Source: Nemopilema nomurai
Taxonomy: Eukaryota > Cnidaria > Scyphozoa > Rhizostomeae > Rhizostomatidae
Length of the DNA stretch: 64,000 nucleotides
Reading direction: 5' to 3'
NCBI GenBank assembly: GCA_003864495.1
Contig: ML133454.1
Coordinates: 524,501 to 588,500 of the forward strand
In this document: one piece after another, positions 50,601-61,446 of the stretch
Layout: each line of letters starts with the position of its first letter
How positions within the stretch are numbered: position 1 is the first letter of the stretch
Notes under the pieces: generated by a model
Seen by the model: the letters and a program-made list of their open reading frames with translations, nothing else
What the model was told of the DNA's origin: nothing
Database searches by the model: none
Made by a program: the position numbers and the translations under genes

Positions 50601-51758
50601 TACAAATATACTGAGCATCCTGAAAATGCTACGAATTCCCTGGTCGTGCAATGCAAAGTGGAGCGAGGACACGAATAGCGCCAAGCCAGGCCGCACAAAT
50701 AATGGTAATTTCATATCAGACATGCTAAGTACTCTTTGATGTCGGATATTAAACGCCCATTGTGCACGGCAGTACGATTTGCACATTAACAATAGCAGGG
50801 CAGCAATACGAGATAATACACTTCCACAAATACCCTAAGGCTTCCTGCGAACCACGACCGATGGCTATTTTGATTTGCCAGCTCCTGCATTGTCCTGGCA
50901 CAAGTGCTAGCAGAGATCGATCGTCCCCGCGACCCAAGGTTTACCGTTAGGCGGGATGGAGAAACAAAGAATTGGATACATAACAACATAGGGCTTACCA
51001 GGCCATGACATGTGCTAAGGGCAGCTAGGGATTTCCTCTGTTTCAAAACCCGGCCGATGTAGTAACAGTCCTTTTTTACTTTCCCTTGGTTGTCATCCAC
51101 AATGTTGTGGTTCTCGAACTCTTCGGCATTGAAATTGGAATTTACCAGCTTTTGGTTCTTTTTCAGCTCCAAAGTCTCTCTTCGCCCTCCGATGTTCATC
51201 TCCACGTAAAACGTATCAGGAAGTTCCTCGGAGTCGCCCCATGCTATTGTTTTGAAATTCGGGTACTCGTATGAAGCAAGCCGCGGGTATGCAATACTAT
51301 AGCTGGGCAACTGCTTCGCAAATTTCTCTAAAGAAGCATAAAGAAAACTACGAGAATTGCACAACAAAGGGGGCTCTTGAAGAAATTTATCAAAAGCTAG
51401 CTAAAATACGGCGAACGAAAAACTACCCCACGTGATCGAAAAAATCAAATTTGACACATATATTGATTAGTTTTAAAATCTCTAGTGCAAAAAAATCCAG
51501 CACGGAACTAAAATCGAAAAAGATATTGATGATCGATAAAGAAAAAGTTTTTATATACTTAAAAAGTGTTGAACAAAACTGAATAATGCCTGAATAGAGG
51601 ATAAAAAACGGGAAATCTAAAGGCAAATCGAAGCAAATCGTTTAGAATAAAATACGGCAAATACCTTGCTCCGCATCTCTGAATATGTTTGCAACCAACA
51701 TCGGCAAATAACTCATAAGTAACAGAAAAATGACCGAAGTTCTTCCAGGCTTCGCCAT
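29324..51758 (-). CDS. Secreted ADAMTS metalloprotease, ADAMTS17/19 type (23 exons)
   Basis: Exons in transcript order: 51758-51665, 51327-50999, 50048-49889, 47003-46795, 44618-44535, 44281-44148, 43862-43819, 43407-43302, 40505-40356, 39943-39787, 39533-39417, 38180-38035, 37701-37638, 36642-36552, 36082-35946, 34682-34562, 34252-34172, 33183-33023, 32688-32387, 31819-31612, 30666-30514, 30319-30103, 29496-29324. They sum to 3438 nt and encode 1145 residues without a stop, all GT-AG and in phase. Order: signal peptide, prodomain with furin site, zinc protease, disintegrin-like, thrombospondin repeat, Cys-rich, spacer, four more thrombospondin repeats, PLAC. The spacer (WKIELPGEF, then [12 protein letters not shown]) resembles human ADAMTS17. 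One central plus four C-terminal repeats plus PLAC is the ADAMTS17/19 layout. The enzyme should act in extracellular matrix. The substrate is unknown. Confidence 0.93.
33023..34252 (-). CDS. ADAMTS spacer domain, exons 17-18
   Basis: Exon 17 begins [19 protein letters not shown], the conserved first strand of the spacer. Exon 18 gives [20 protein letters not shown] and [12 protein letters not shown], and the spacer continues into exon 19 with [10 protein letters not shown]. Spacers of ADAMTS proteins contribute to substrate and matrix binding. This is the part that most specifically points to ADAMTS17/19, where the same run of motifs occurs. Confidence 0.88.
34562..39943 (-). CDS. ADAMTS disintegrin-like, TSR1 and Cys-rich part, exons 10-16
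   Basis: Exons 10-11 encode the disintegrin-like module, with [17 protein letters not shown] and MCKTLWC, and no RGD. Exon 12 has WCMYGKC, then the central thrombospondin repeat [15 protein letters not shown] (residues 549-563), which offers C-mannosylation tryptophans (W549, W552, W555) and an O-fucosylation site CSRSCG; exon 13 closes it. Exons 14-16 form the Cys-rich domain, including [20 protein letters not shown] and the family signature [14 protein letters not shown]. The acceptor of exon 10 was set at the better AG (39944-39945), giving SSYKSAC. Confidence 0.9.
35877..35938. repeat. Perfect 31-bp tandem duplication
   Basis: Two identical 31-bp copies, 35877-35907 and 35908-35938, each beginning gaatcaaatcgaatcagttg. 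They lie in an ADAMTS-like intron and end 7 nt from the donor of exon 15. Exact identity suggests a recent event. Confidence 0.9.
38943..39351 (+). pseudogene. Possible frameshifted relic in ADAMTS-like intron 11
   Basis: Two plus-strand frames overlap. The first (from ATG 38943) reads [20 protein letters not shown]; the second (to TAA near 39351) reads [20 protein letters not shown] and [19 protein letters not shown]. The wording shifts frame near 39130, as expected of a decayed coding copy. No known protein is recognised, so this is weak evidence. Confidence 0.2.
40356..47003 (-). CDS. ADAMTS furin site and catalytic domain, exons 4-9
   Basis: Exon 4 carries the furin site RKRKR (residues 221-225), followed by [12 protein letters not shown], the first strand of the reprolysin fold. 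Exon 5 gives [11 protein letters not shown], exon 6 gives [16 protein letters not shown], and exon 8 ends in the middle of the zinc motif. Spliced to exon 9 it reads HELGHSLGMQHD: zinc ligands H382, H386 and H392 and catalytic E383 are all present, so the enzyme should be active. The Met-turn follows as HMMSP with M410. The zinc motif is thus split by a 2.8-kb intron that contains no exon. Confidence 0.92.
45900..46154 (-). other. Uncharacterised open frame in ADAMTS-like intron 4
   Basis: An 84-codon minus-strand frame ends in TAA at 45900-45902 and contains [20 protein letters not shown] and [17 protein letters not shown]. The wording is protein-like and the intron around it is otherwise stop-rich. 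There is no convincing start codon. It may be a fragment of a processed gene copy, a nested terminal exon, or chance. I do not recognise the protein. Confidence 0.25.
48205..48537 (-). other. Uncharacterised open frame in ADAMTS-like intron 3
   Basis: A minus-strand frame open for about 110 codons in the 2.9-kb intron between exons 3 and 4. It includes [19 protein letters not shown] and [20 protein letters not shown]. It does not join the neighbouring exons in frame. It may be a relic of a mobile element or retrocopy. Not recognised. Confidence 0.2.
49889..51758 (-). CDS. ADAMTS signal peptide and prodomain, exons 1-3
   Basis: The start GCCATGG is a strong initiation context. Residues 1-24 form a signal peptide with hydrophobic core [15 protein letters not shown]. 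Exon 2 encodes the prodomain, including [19 protein letters not shown], and exon 3 encodes [14 protein letters not shown] and HLVYRP, classic ADAMTS prodomain motifs. C190 (in SSCAVER) may act as the cysteine switch. The prodomain keeps the enzyme latent until cleavage at the furin site in exon 4. Confidence 0.9.
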
Positions 51759-54700
51759 GGCTGCAGAAATTCGTCTGACAGAAAAACTCTTGTGCTTGCC
51801 TTGAGACTGCTTCGTGACTGGATCACTCTGTCAGTACGACTAAAACAGCCAAGCGATGCTTCGAACTTTATAGTCGATTGGTGGCGGAAGGCCAGCGATG
51901 AATAACCCCGGAGCAAGAGTGCGTGTGTTTAATAGCAGAGGCCGCCCCAACTGCCTATTCAGAACGCACAATGCCTCTGGTGGTTCAATTGCTGTCTTCA
52001 GGTCTCCTACCCTAACTTGGTTTATGGGCAGACTGATTACCCACTGTGATCAGAGATGTTAAGCTCACAGACAGTTTCCGCTGGGAGGTCGCATCAACAC
52101 ATATCAATCAACAGACCCAAACCACCACGTCAAATTCAAAATGAACGTCCGAGATCGGGGGGATGCCACAGTGCAAACTACGGGTCTCTGAAGCATGTAG
52201 GAATCTGTGAATGAAAGAATTGTTCCCCATGTTTGACTCCACTAACAAAGTTTACGAATGCCGCTCATTTTTCTAAGTTTTATTGCTTAAGCTTATTTAC
52301 AAGCCATGCTTCTACCTCGTAGCTTCCGAGGGCATCGCCGGAAAAGTCGACACAAAAAACAATCACTGTTTATATTCTCAAAGACCGTTAGATTACAAAT
52401 TTAAGCAAAGTTTAATAATGAACTTATCTTTTGCACAGAGAAAAGCGCAGCCTGTTGCCTCTAGGTCCTGTAAGGTAACCAAATATCCGAGCGCTATGGT
52501 TAGCAAGCGGCTTTCCGCATCATTATGATTAGATTGAAGTCGCTTGGCTCAAACCTGGGACCCGAAATGCAAGAAGGACGACTGTTCCTCGCCTTTCAGA
52601 GTCGGCTGGGCCTCGAACATGGTCTTGTCCTCTGCAAAGAAAGCCATTAAGCACCTGAGTCGAAAGTGCACAGCGAACGCCGGACAGAGAGCGAGCCACG
52701 GCGTAGGGTGTCCGACCGGACACACAGCGTCGTTTCTAACACATATTGGTTAATTCGTGCCACACAAATGATTTCAATGCAGTATCTATAGTTGGCTGAT
52801 CCATTCTTGGAGAAATATGTGTGAAATATATTAAATGTATGTACAATTGAGCACATTTAGGGAAATTAGAGCCCGTGCAAACTTTGAAGTCCGCAATGAA
52901 AAAGGGACTGCCTCTTTAATTCATTACCCTGGCAAATTTCGTCATTAAATGACAGAGTAAAATATACTTATAAACAAGTGAAGGAGAATGTTTCTGAGGT
53001 AACTGGACTTTTGATTTGACGGTGTTATCTTCCAAACCCTTAAAAAGGACAAGAGACAATAAACTTACATGCAAATAACAGATTTGAATTGAAAAAACTG
53101 TGGGAATGGGGGAGTGAAGAATACAAGTGAAAAAAAACAATAGCGATTGATGACACTAGCTCGAACACTTCGCTTTAGTGGATTCAATGAATGACCACGT
53201 GATTATTGAAAGACCCCATTTACTAGGAAATGGATGTCCTCTCATCACCCGTAAACACTTGAGAAAATTTCAAGTTGCTATTAAGGATTGGGAGATCAGC
53301 TTACAGTTGAACTGTCTGGCTTTCTCACTAACCAAATAATCAACACCTTTGATTTACCGGTTACTCACAACCAAACGGTACATCGTAATGGCCACAGTGA
53401 GATGCAAAATGACCATCTATCAATGGAACTGCGTCAATAAAACAGATTTAACCACAAATACAACCTTCACAATACACTCCATGATGTAATGCCGTCGCTT
53501 AAAGGATGAAGTGACACCATAATGACTTCGTCCAAAAAGAAAGCGTAGACGCTTTTCGAATTGCAAACCTGATGGGGACGGCCATCAGTCTAAAAGGGGC
53601 GTGTATATTGCTATTGATTCAAGGAAATGATTCCAAAAATTTGGATTCCAAAAAATATCAGGATTGGCGCAAATGACGTAGCCAACATTGATTATCAGAA
53701 GTCAGCTGATTATCGGTGTAAACAAACGTCAACTCTGAACGGTCGCCAACAAAGTCATCTTCCATTTTATGAATAGATAAGAAATATCAAAGAGAAGACC
53801 CCTAGGTAGTAGATAGGAAAGGAAGCGAGAAAAAATACGAATCTATGGCTATGCACACTGAAAGATAAATCTCTGAGATCTATAAACAATGTTGCGTAGT
53901 CTTAAGGATTTAGTAAAACAGAATGGGGTGATCTCACTGTTCAAACAGGCTGGGACTGAGTTCCCTTGAATGTCACACGGGCTTCGTGGGTTATCAGTTG
54001 CTATGATTGGCCTGGGTAAAAGCCCTCTCTATCATTCGTCGTGTATCCTTTTTGACAATAACGCCAGATAAGGCGACCCTTTCTTGTGTGTAAAATATCA
54101 GACCAGGCATAACTCAACAATCAAGTTTTCTCCATGCTTCCAAGCGACGCCAACAAGCACTGCCCGTTTAATGATATATTTTGTCTATGCCTCCTTCATC
54201 TCTCGTCCAAAGCAACACATCAATTTCTGGGTTAGTGATAATGGAAAGTGATTCACCCACGCACGATTTTATCCAACAAAAATGGCAAAGATACGGCGAG
54301 CCAAAACGTATAAAACTGTTTTGAACAATTTTGTTTGAAGGATGGAAAGAGTCGACAACAAAGCAATACCACAATAATAAAAGATTTACACAAATAGAAA
54401 GGATGGTAGTACAAAGGGATATGGGTGCAATCTTGAAAAAAGCATCAAAACGAGCCAAATGTGTATGTACTCGCTATGATTGACCTACCGGTGTTTGTGA
54501 TCGACACAACTAGCCCCCAGCTGCCCCTGTGTTGCCCCTGTTGGCCTTTGTACAGGTAAAATGATCGAACAATTCTTAAGAATTCGCTAATTGAACGCCA
54601 AATCCTGTCCATTTGAAGACAAGTGATGTGAACATGGAACAGTTGCTAGAAGTCTGCCTGGCGAGTATATGTTGTACAAGATCAGAATACAAGACATGAA

Positions 54701-55700
54701 CAAATTCAAGACGATGGTTTCTCTATAAGCTAATTTTCAACTTGTTAGCCGTACTTACTTATTAGGGAGTCAGCAGTCTTTAATTTGAAAGTTTCTGATT
54801 TTCCCATGTTTTATTTTCACAATTGAAGACTATTATTGAGAGCTAACACCAATGAAATTGTAAAGAGATCTATAACCATGGAAATCTTTCTGTGTTGAAG
54901 ATATCTTCAAGTTCATTTTAAATGTTTATTCCTATAGCAATTGGAATTAAGCTCATGAAAGTTAAATTTGCAGCCTTGAGTCACCCTTAGCTTTGAAGTT
55001 ACTATTGACGGCACTTGACGCTGAATTCGAGCAGACCCTGAAATCACCGTCGAAAGCGCGCTCGATGTGAATTTAACCGATTCAGGTTCCAGCCTAAAGT
55101 GACTGCGTTCTTGCCCACCATCCTCCCGATGGACCCTCTATGGCCCACAATGTTTATGTTATTCTATCAGGATTGATAAGGTGCTTGGGACGCAGACGGT
55201 GGCATCTTTTCTGCTTTGAAGAGAGGAGCCAGGCTGGTGGATTTACACTCTTAATGAGGTTTGCCTTGTCAGCCGTAAGAGGAGTAAGTAAGTTAAGCAC
55301 GCCAGTGGTAATGATATTTTGGAATTCATGCACCTCTTTGGGACAAATCTTTTCCTGATTTCATTTCCATAAAAACAGTTTTATCGCGCCAAACATGAAG
55401 CTAAACAAGGCACCTTCAGAAGGGATAGTAGACAAAGGGGGCAAGTATAAATTTTCTAAGCAATCCGGTGGCAGCTTGGACCGCACTTAAACATTTCTAG
55501 CATTCTCCTCGATGTTTTCATCTGATTTGAGCCCTTGCTTAGTCTTCGCTTTATGGCAACTTGTTTTTCGTTTGCTTGCAAAGCCATTTCCTGCTACTCA
55601 AAGAAGTAAGCCATGTTCATGGTTTATGAAGGCACAGGCCCACCGGTGGTGCAGCAATTACCTCTTGTTTCTTGTTGGCAGTCGAAACTGGCAAGTTCAT
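51759..55700. other. Upstream region of ADAMTS-like gene, no gene seen
   Basis: After the putative promoter the sequence is AT-rich with scattered short open frames. The longest is a minus-strand hydrophobic frame at 54168-54458, with no splice context or recognisable motif. I found no exon I can support. Confidence 0.5.
51867..51872 (-). promoter_or_regulatory. Possible TATA box of ADAMTS-like gene
   Basis: TATAAA on the minus strand lies 109 nt upstream of the ATG, which would leave a 5' leader of about 80 nt. An inverted CCAAT (attgg on plus, 51877-51881) is only 5 nt further up, too close for a normal CCAAT box. This is position and motif only. Confidence 0.3.
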
Positions 55701-55749
55701 TAGAGTCTTTGCCTTCATTTCGCCGTTTTATTGAGAACTGAGAGAGAAA

Positions 55750-56022
55750 CTAATCTTGAACTGGGACATCGAATTTCAAAAGGTTATGAGGTTTGCTTTC
55801 TGCGTTAAGATATAAGATTGTCGGTACCTTAATTAGTGTGTCTTGAATTCTTACAAGTTTATTTTTGACCTGAGAGTTGAGTATATCGCCAGCGCGCTGT
55901 ATTGTCGCATTCTGGCCCAAAGCATGGTATTCACGTTGGTGCATTAAAGGGAAACGCCTTCCAAATGTAAAACGAGGTCCTCTTGACATTTGCAAAACGC
56001 GTCCTGGTAATATAAGAAAGAC
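55750..56022 (-). other. Uncharacterised open frame
   Basis: A minus-strand frame with ATG at about 55989 reads SRGPRFTFGRRFPLMHQREY and then NATIQRAGDILNSQ before continuing to a TAG. An acceptor-like TATATTACCAG lies just upstream. It could be a single small exon or part of an unknown gene. No family is recognised. Confidence 0.2.
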
Positions 56023-56340
56023 CGAGCTTAGAAAGAGCAGTCGAAACAGAATCGTTAGCGATGATCATAGTAAACGTTCACTAGGCCCTCTTTATGCAGC
56101 GTCCATGCAGAACTTGCTAGCACGCATTTCGAAGTTGCGGTACATATGTTAATAGCAACAAAATTTGTATATCAATGAAGCAGTCTTGTTTATCTTTATG
56201 TAACAACGACAGCTATTGCTTTGTCTCCTAACACCTTAAGGCCTGTAATCTTTTAGTATGCAAGTGTTAGTTTTATTATTTACTGAGTATGAATGCGATA
56301 AGCTGAAATGTTTCTCAAACCAATGCTAGGAATGGTTTAT

Positions 56341-56624
56341 AAAAATTCATCTCCCGCAAAACTCTTAGCTTCAAAGCACATCACGAAGGAATTTCAGCAA
56401 TCTTCAGAGTAGAAGCTAAGTCTGTCATTAATAACTTAGGCTTGGGAATTCTTGGTAATGATAAGCAATGGAATAATACAGAACTCATCAATCATGCAGA
56501 TTACGCTAGACCGAACGAGTGTACGACTACAACACCACCGTCTCCATCAGGCCCAGATATAGCAGATCAGACAAATCCCGTTGAAGCTTTGAAGAAAGGT
56601 TCCTCAGCCTGGGGCGTTGTCTAG
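56341..56624 (+). other. Uncharacterised open frame, possible last exon
   Basis: A plus-strand frame open after a TAA near 56339 reads AIFRVEAKSVINNLGLGILG, then a Thr/Pro-rich stretch (CTTTTPPSPSGPD), and ends WGVV-TAG. An acceptor-like AACTCTTAG lies inside its start. It is protein-like but without an identifiable start exon. Confidence 0.25.
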
Positions 56625-56644
56625 GACCCTTGAACCGAAAGAAT

Positions 56645-56918
56645 TCAGGCAAAATAAAGTGTGGCAGAGGGTAGAAGCGACCTTAAAGGCGTTGGTTCTG
56701 GCAGAAGTGCAACTTGATACAATCTAGATTTATTACTATCTTGATACCATTGTACGTGGTCGCCTTCAAAAGTAGTTTCTAAGTAATTGCCGTGACGTCT
56801 TAAAATGAACGGCCTGGGACCTATTGAAAAGACAGCCAGCCCCGAATGATCTGAAATAAATCTACAATAATCTGTAGCAGATTGCGTTGTAACGATGCAA
56901 CTAATACGCACATTATTC
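56645..56918 (-). other. Uncharacterised open frame, possible last exon
   Basis: A 90-codon minus-strand frame ends in TGA at 56645-56647. A good acceptor (TTTCATCTTAG) precedes it. It reads SATDYCRFISDHSGLAVFSI and LETTFEGDHVQWYQDSNKSR, convincing protein composition with ordinary codon use. If real, it is the last exon of a minus-strand gene whose upstream exons I could not find. No family is recognised. Confidence 0.3.
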
Positions 56919-57848
56919 CTAAGATGAAACGCTTGAAAAATAAATGAGAAAATTAAAATTTTTCACGACGGCCATGAAAATTCCGGCCTATGCAAAGCAG
57001 CCTTATATAAACGGGAAAGCGAATATTCAAAGCCTAAAGTAATTACTTACGATGAAAGAACCCCGGATTTAGCTGGGTCGAAACATACTAATTTTAGCTT
57101 CGAAGGAAGCATCCGTCAAGTTGTAATGGTGTGTGTGACACATTGCATAAGGCTATGATCTTGATTTACTTTCAGTTGGTAACAGGGTGACGAGGGTAAT
57201 TGAAAGGACACTGAAATTCAGCAAAATTCTAACACGTGAGACGAAAGGTGGACAAATGAAGGTGTTGGGTTTGAGCAGAGACGAAACTTCAGCCTCTTCC
57301 GTGATCGCTTTAATTCGTTATAAATTAAAAAGCAACTGCAATGACCAAGGGGTTAATGGAACAAACTGGAGGTCATCAAAAGTGACGTCTTAAAAACAAA
57401 AATGAGACACACAAAAATTCCAAAAATTACAGTGAAATGTGATCTATGTTGTTATAGATAATTCATAGATGATTGAAATATGTAAGTGAATTATAGGTAG
57501 TTAAGATATCAAAACTGCTTTCTTACACCTAGGCCAAAATTTGGAGCAATGGCCTAATGTAGTCACTTGCTTTAAGGGCTGGCAGCAGAAGCTTTATAGC
57601 TGCAATCGAATGGGTTCGTTCGCAACCAAGACAGTACGTCATATTTTGTATTGTTTTCCGTTTTTGCGTGTGTAAGGATTAAAGCCTCGGTTTCACAACA
57701 TCAGTTTGACGTTGAAAAAATCGCATGCTAATTACACTTAAGAGCAGTAGACTGTTCCTTTAAAGCTTCAATGATAAATAATGAAAATTTTTTGGGCAAT
57801 TCAAGTTTCAATTTATTATTAAACAATGATTTCATGTGTTCAAACAGG

Positions 57849-58029
57849 CTGGCTTATGTTTGATGATGCACATCCTCAAATTCCAGACGGATCTGTTGGA
57901 TCTCATAACGGAATACATTCGCTTCACCCCCGAACCTTCATTGTAACCTTTACAAATGGGTATCGATTTTATGCTATTCAAATTACCTTGATCCGTTATT
58001 GGTATATTCAAGATTGTGATGACGAATAA
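57849..58029 (+). other. Uncharacterised open frame, possible exon
   Basis: After an acceptor-like TTCAAACAG, a plus-strand frame reads GWLMFDDAHPQIPDGSVGSH and HPRTFIVTFTNGYRFYAIQ before TAA. A possible donor (GGGTATCG) lies inside. The wording looks like an extracellular or enzyme domain but I cannot name it. Confidence 0.25.
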
Positions 58030-61004
58030 ATGTTTAATGGTAACCATGAAAACCTGGTGAACTTGACAAGCCGTCAAACAGAGGCCCTTGTCCCTTTTTG
58101 GATTCAAGCGCTATCACCCGCAAAACGGTACCCAATTCATCTAGCAGAAGCCACTTTCTATTAATGCCATGAGGGGCCTTGTGTTGTATCGTAGTTGTAT
58201 AAGAAAAGACCTCTTTATCTGCCTATTCATAACTGACAGTTGCCCACAAATATCGCTTAATCTTGTTTAGGTGATCTAAGCATAAATTGGCATTAATTTG
58301 CATCGATTATCATCAATGTTTGATAAAACTTTCCATTGACATGAAAAATGGACTGAGCCTCTGAGCAAAGATTGTTTCAAAGAAATCGCTGCTATTAACA
58401 ATAAACAGATTGATAAAAATTGCTACAGCAAACCTGCTTTACATCATAGAAAGTATTCAGTCCGAAAATGAAATGTTAACAGTAATATGGTCTTTGTGTG
58501 AGAAAGCAGGCAACTTTTGAAAATGTCTGATTGTGAGAATGGAATGAGAGTATTCCAAAAAGAGACGAAAAAGCTTTATCTTGAAAATAATGACTCTGGA
58601 TAAAAATGATTTCCCCCACGGCAAAGACATGACACCTAACCTTAATACAACATCAAATTGGATCATGAGATGTTCTTTGGGGAGCGGCCAGATATTTCTC
58701 GTGCAAAATTAAACTTTCATTATTAATTTAATCATGATCAATGGGGGATATGGCAGTCCAATCCTGTTTCATCGTTTCATGGATATAAAGTTCCCTTTAC
58801 CCTTGAAGCTTAAATTCATTGGATTTGCACTTGCATAATGTCTGCAAAATATCTGCTCTAAAGTGCAAAGCTTTTCTATAGTTTAATATGTAAATGTCTT
58901 TTACTCGTATAAGGCAGCTTAAAGTATTGTGATATTTCATTCATTATTGCTTTTTTACTGTACAACGCAATAACTGGCTGTGAAATGAAGGCTGTTCCAC
59001 TTAAAGTATCTGCAGGTTTCGATGATGTCATGATGGGTAGCTATCGTCAACATAAGGTCGAATATTCGATTTCACTGAGACAACTAACCAAGCACTTTAA
59101 GCACATTATCCATCTATATTTGCATTTGATACGAATTCCTGTAAATAAGAGAAGGAAAATACGACGTCATCTAAATATTGAAACTCGCTGTGACTGATTG
59201 AGCACAAAGAAGTCATTCGTTCGAGATGTATGGAAGATATTGAGCAGAGATATCAATATACTCTCTCTCTTTCTAAGATTTTTGTTTTTAAATATTTATA
59301 TATATAAAAGGGTGAGACAAGCTTAAAGAAAAGGCTGGTTTGCAAAGTGAGTGTTCCACCTTTGCCTTTGGGGAATCAAACCACGAAACACCGAGTGCCG
59401 GAAAATAAGACAGGTTATCTGTAAAATCTAATTTGAAAACTGCGGTTAGTTGATCAATCTTACAATTCCTATTCCCAGTCACTGATTCCCTAGGCAATCG
59501 ACAACTTGGGCTGAAATAGAAGAGAAGAAGATATAGATCTAGTCTGGCTGTGATTCATATTACAGGCTTTCTAGGACGTAGGGCTACGTTTAAAGATCTG
59601 CAAATGTCTATCTCTGAGAATGAACTCATTCTACCGGCTGCATTTCTACGAATTCAAAATTGCTGCCCTGTTTGACTATTATGAGAGAAAGCTGTAGAGA
59701 AATGCCAAACAGACAATGTTGTGAAATTTATTTTGATTCGGGAGAACCAATGCGTAAGCCTATAAGACAAATAAATGGACAAAGATTTCAACTGTCTATG
59801 GGATCGCCTCTACAAGATTAAAGACACAAACGAAGCCAAGGTTATGATACCATCAAGAAAAGCCGCTGCAGTGCCATTTCAAGTAGATTGATGCAGCAGC
59901 AGAAATAGTGGCCAGGGCAATGCAGCCCATTGAATTACGGTTCGGGAATGACACATTACGTCACCTTCTTCTAAGACGTCGACACAGCTTCGCCCCCTTA
60001 TGCAAATACCTTAACCACGCTCGTGGGCCTAGGTGTCAATAGGGTTGAATAATTACAATTAACAAAACGGCCTGAAATAGGAGCAAGTGGCAGGGGAACC
60101 ACCTCAACGTAACAGAGCCAGCTTTGTTACTTCATGGCTACTGCAACCTTGAATGGTCATTCAGCTGCGAGGGGCCAAACGAGACGCTTTGCTAGTATAT
60201 GATATCTCAATTACTGGACATTATCCTTCGACTCAAAGGTCTTATAGATTAAAAATAAAGCGCCTTTGTTTTCTCCTACAGTTGGGTTACTCAATTGAGA
60301 AGCAGCTTAAGAAGGGTTAGATCACCACACTGATACGACACTGGCACAAAGGCAACATTGCAATACAGGACGTTTTCTCCGTTAGGAATCTAGCATAGGA
60401 ATAGAAGGTTCGAAACGTGACAAACTAACGTACCGCTCTTATTGCCCTCATCAATTTGTCTTCGTTTAACGCCTTCATATGTCTAATGCATCTGTCGAAG
60501 GATGTCAACAGTGGGGCTTCAATTCACTCAACTAACTATAAGTTTGTTGCGTTACATAAGGCAGTAATGATATTCTAACATGCCATCATATCTTTAAAAC
60601 AGATAGTTTCTACGACACGAACTTTGCGGGAACCTTACAAATCCTATGGATCATCAACCAAGCGATCCGAAATCGCAGTGCGCTTATTCCTCCTCCTACG
60701 CTCTTGGTAAGGGAAAGCGAGGTCATTGGTTGGCTTGAGGCGAGGGCTGAAAATCAAGGAACGGCAACGACCGAGTCCCGTGTTACAAGTGAGATTGCTA
60801 AACGTAACCGGCCTGGGTGCTAAAAGTATGTACCCGGACCGCGATCTCTAAAAGCACCCGGCTGCTGTAAAATCACACCGGAACGAGGGTAACATGCCTA
60901 CAAAACTTTTATCTTCCCATGGGCTTTGCGACATGGTTGATACCTATAAATGAACCGAGAATATATGCTACACGATCTACGAGCCCAGAAGTCAGAGGGG
61001 ACAA
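58030..61004. other. Region without recognisable gene
   Basis: No supported exon. It is AT-rich to about 59.5 kb with a short CT/AT simple stretch at 59262-59310. It then becomes richer in GC (59.7-61.0 kb) but is full of stops in all frames. Confidence 0.45.
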
Positions 61005-61446
61005 TCAAGCGGAGAAAGATGCTATCAAATGATCTTTTCCTGTAGAAGATGTCCAAATCGAATCACTGAAATTTGAAATTAGATTACCCGTGAAAGAAAT
61101 TTCTCTCCGAGGCTTTGCTGCAATGGTGACAGGAAATTTGTTTAGTGGCATGGTAGATGTTGCCGATAGCAGAGTATCGCTGAGGGCAGGCGGAGGCTCC
61201 AGAGAGAGCCCAAGGAAGACGGCTTCGTGTCGACGACATGCCTGTAAACCACACCGTGATCTGCCACAGCTCAAAGGCAGTCGTTGACTGTTTGAAATAA
61301 AAGCATGAAGTGTGTCGTTCCCAATACCGTGATTGGCGTTTGCTTTTAATGAAGAGAGAACCAAACGCAGGATTGTTTCTGTTTGACCTCAAGAGAATGT
61401 CATTGGCCCACAAACGGGCTCTCCCCTCTACAATCGCCCAAACCAA
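61005..61446 (-). other. Overlapping long open frames, GC-elevated
   Basis: Two minus-strand frames are both open for about 120 codons (61005-61364 and 61084-61446), and a 65-codon plus-strand frame overlaps them. One includes LLSATSTMPLNKFPVTIAAK, the other FKQSTTAFELWQITVWFTGM. When several frames are open at once, base composition is a likelier cause than coding. No family is recognised and no splice pattern was found. Confidence 0.2.
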
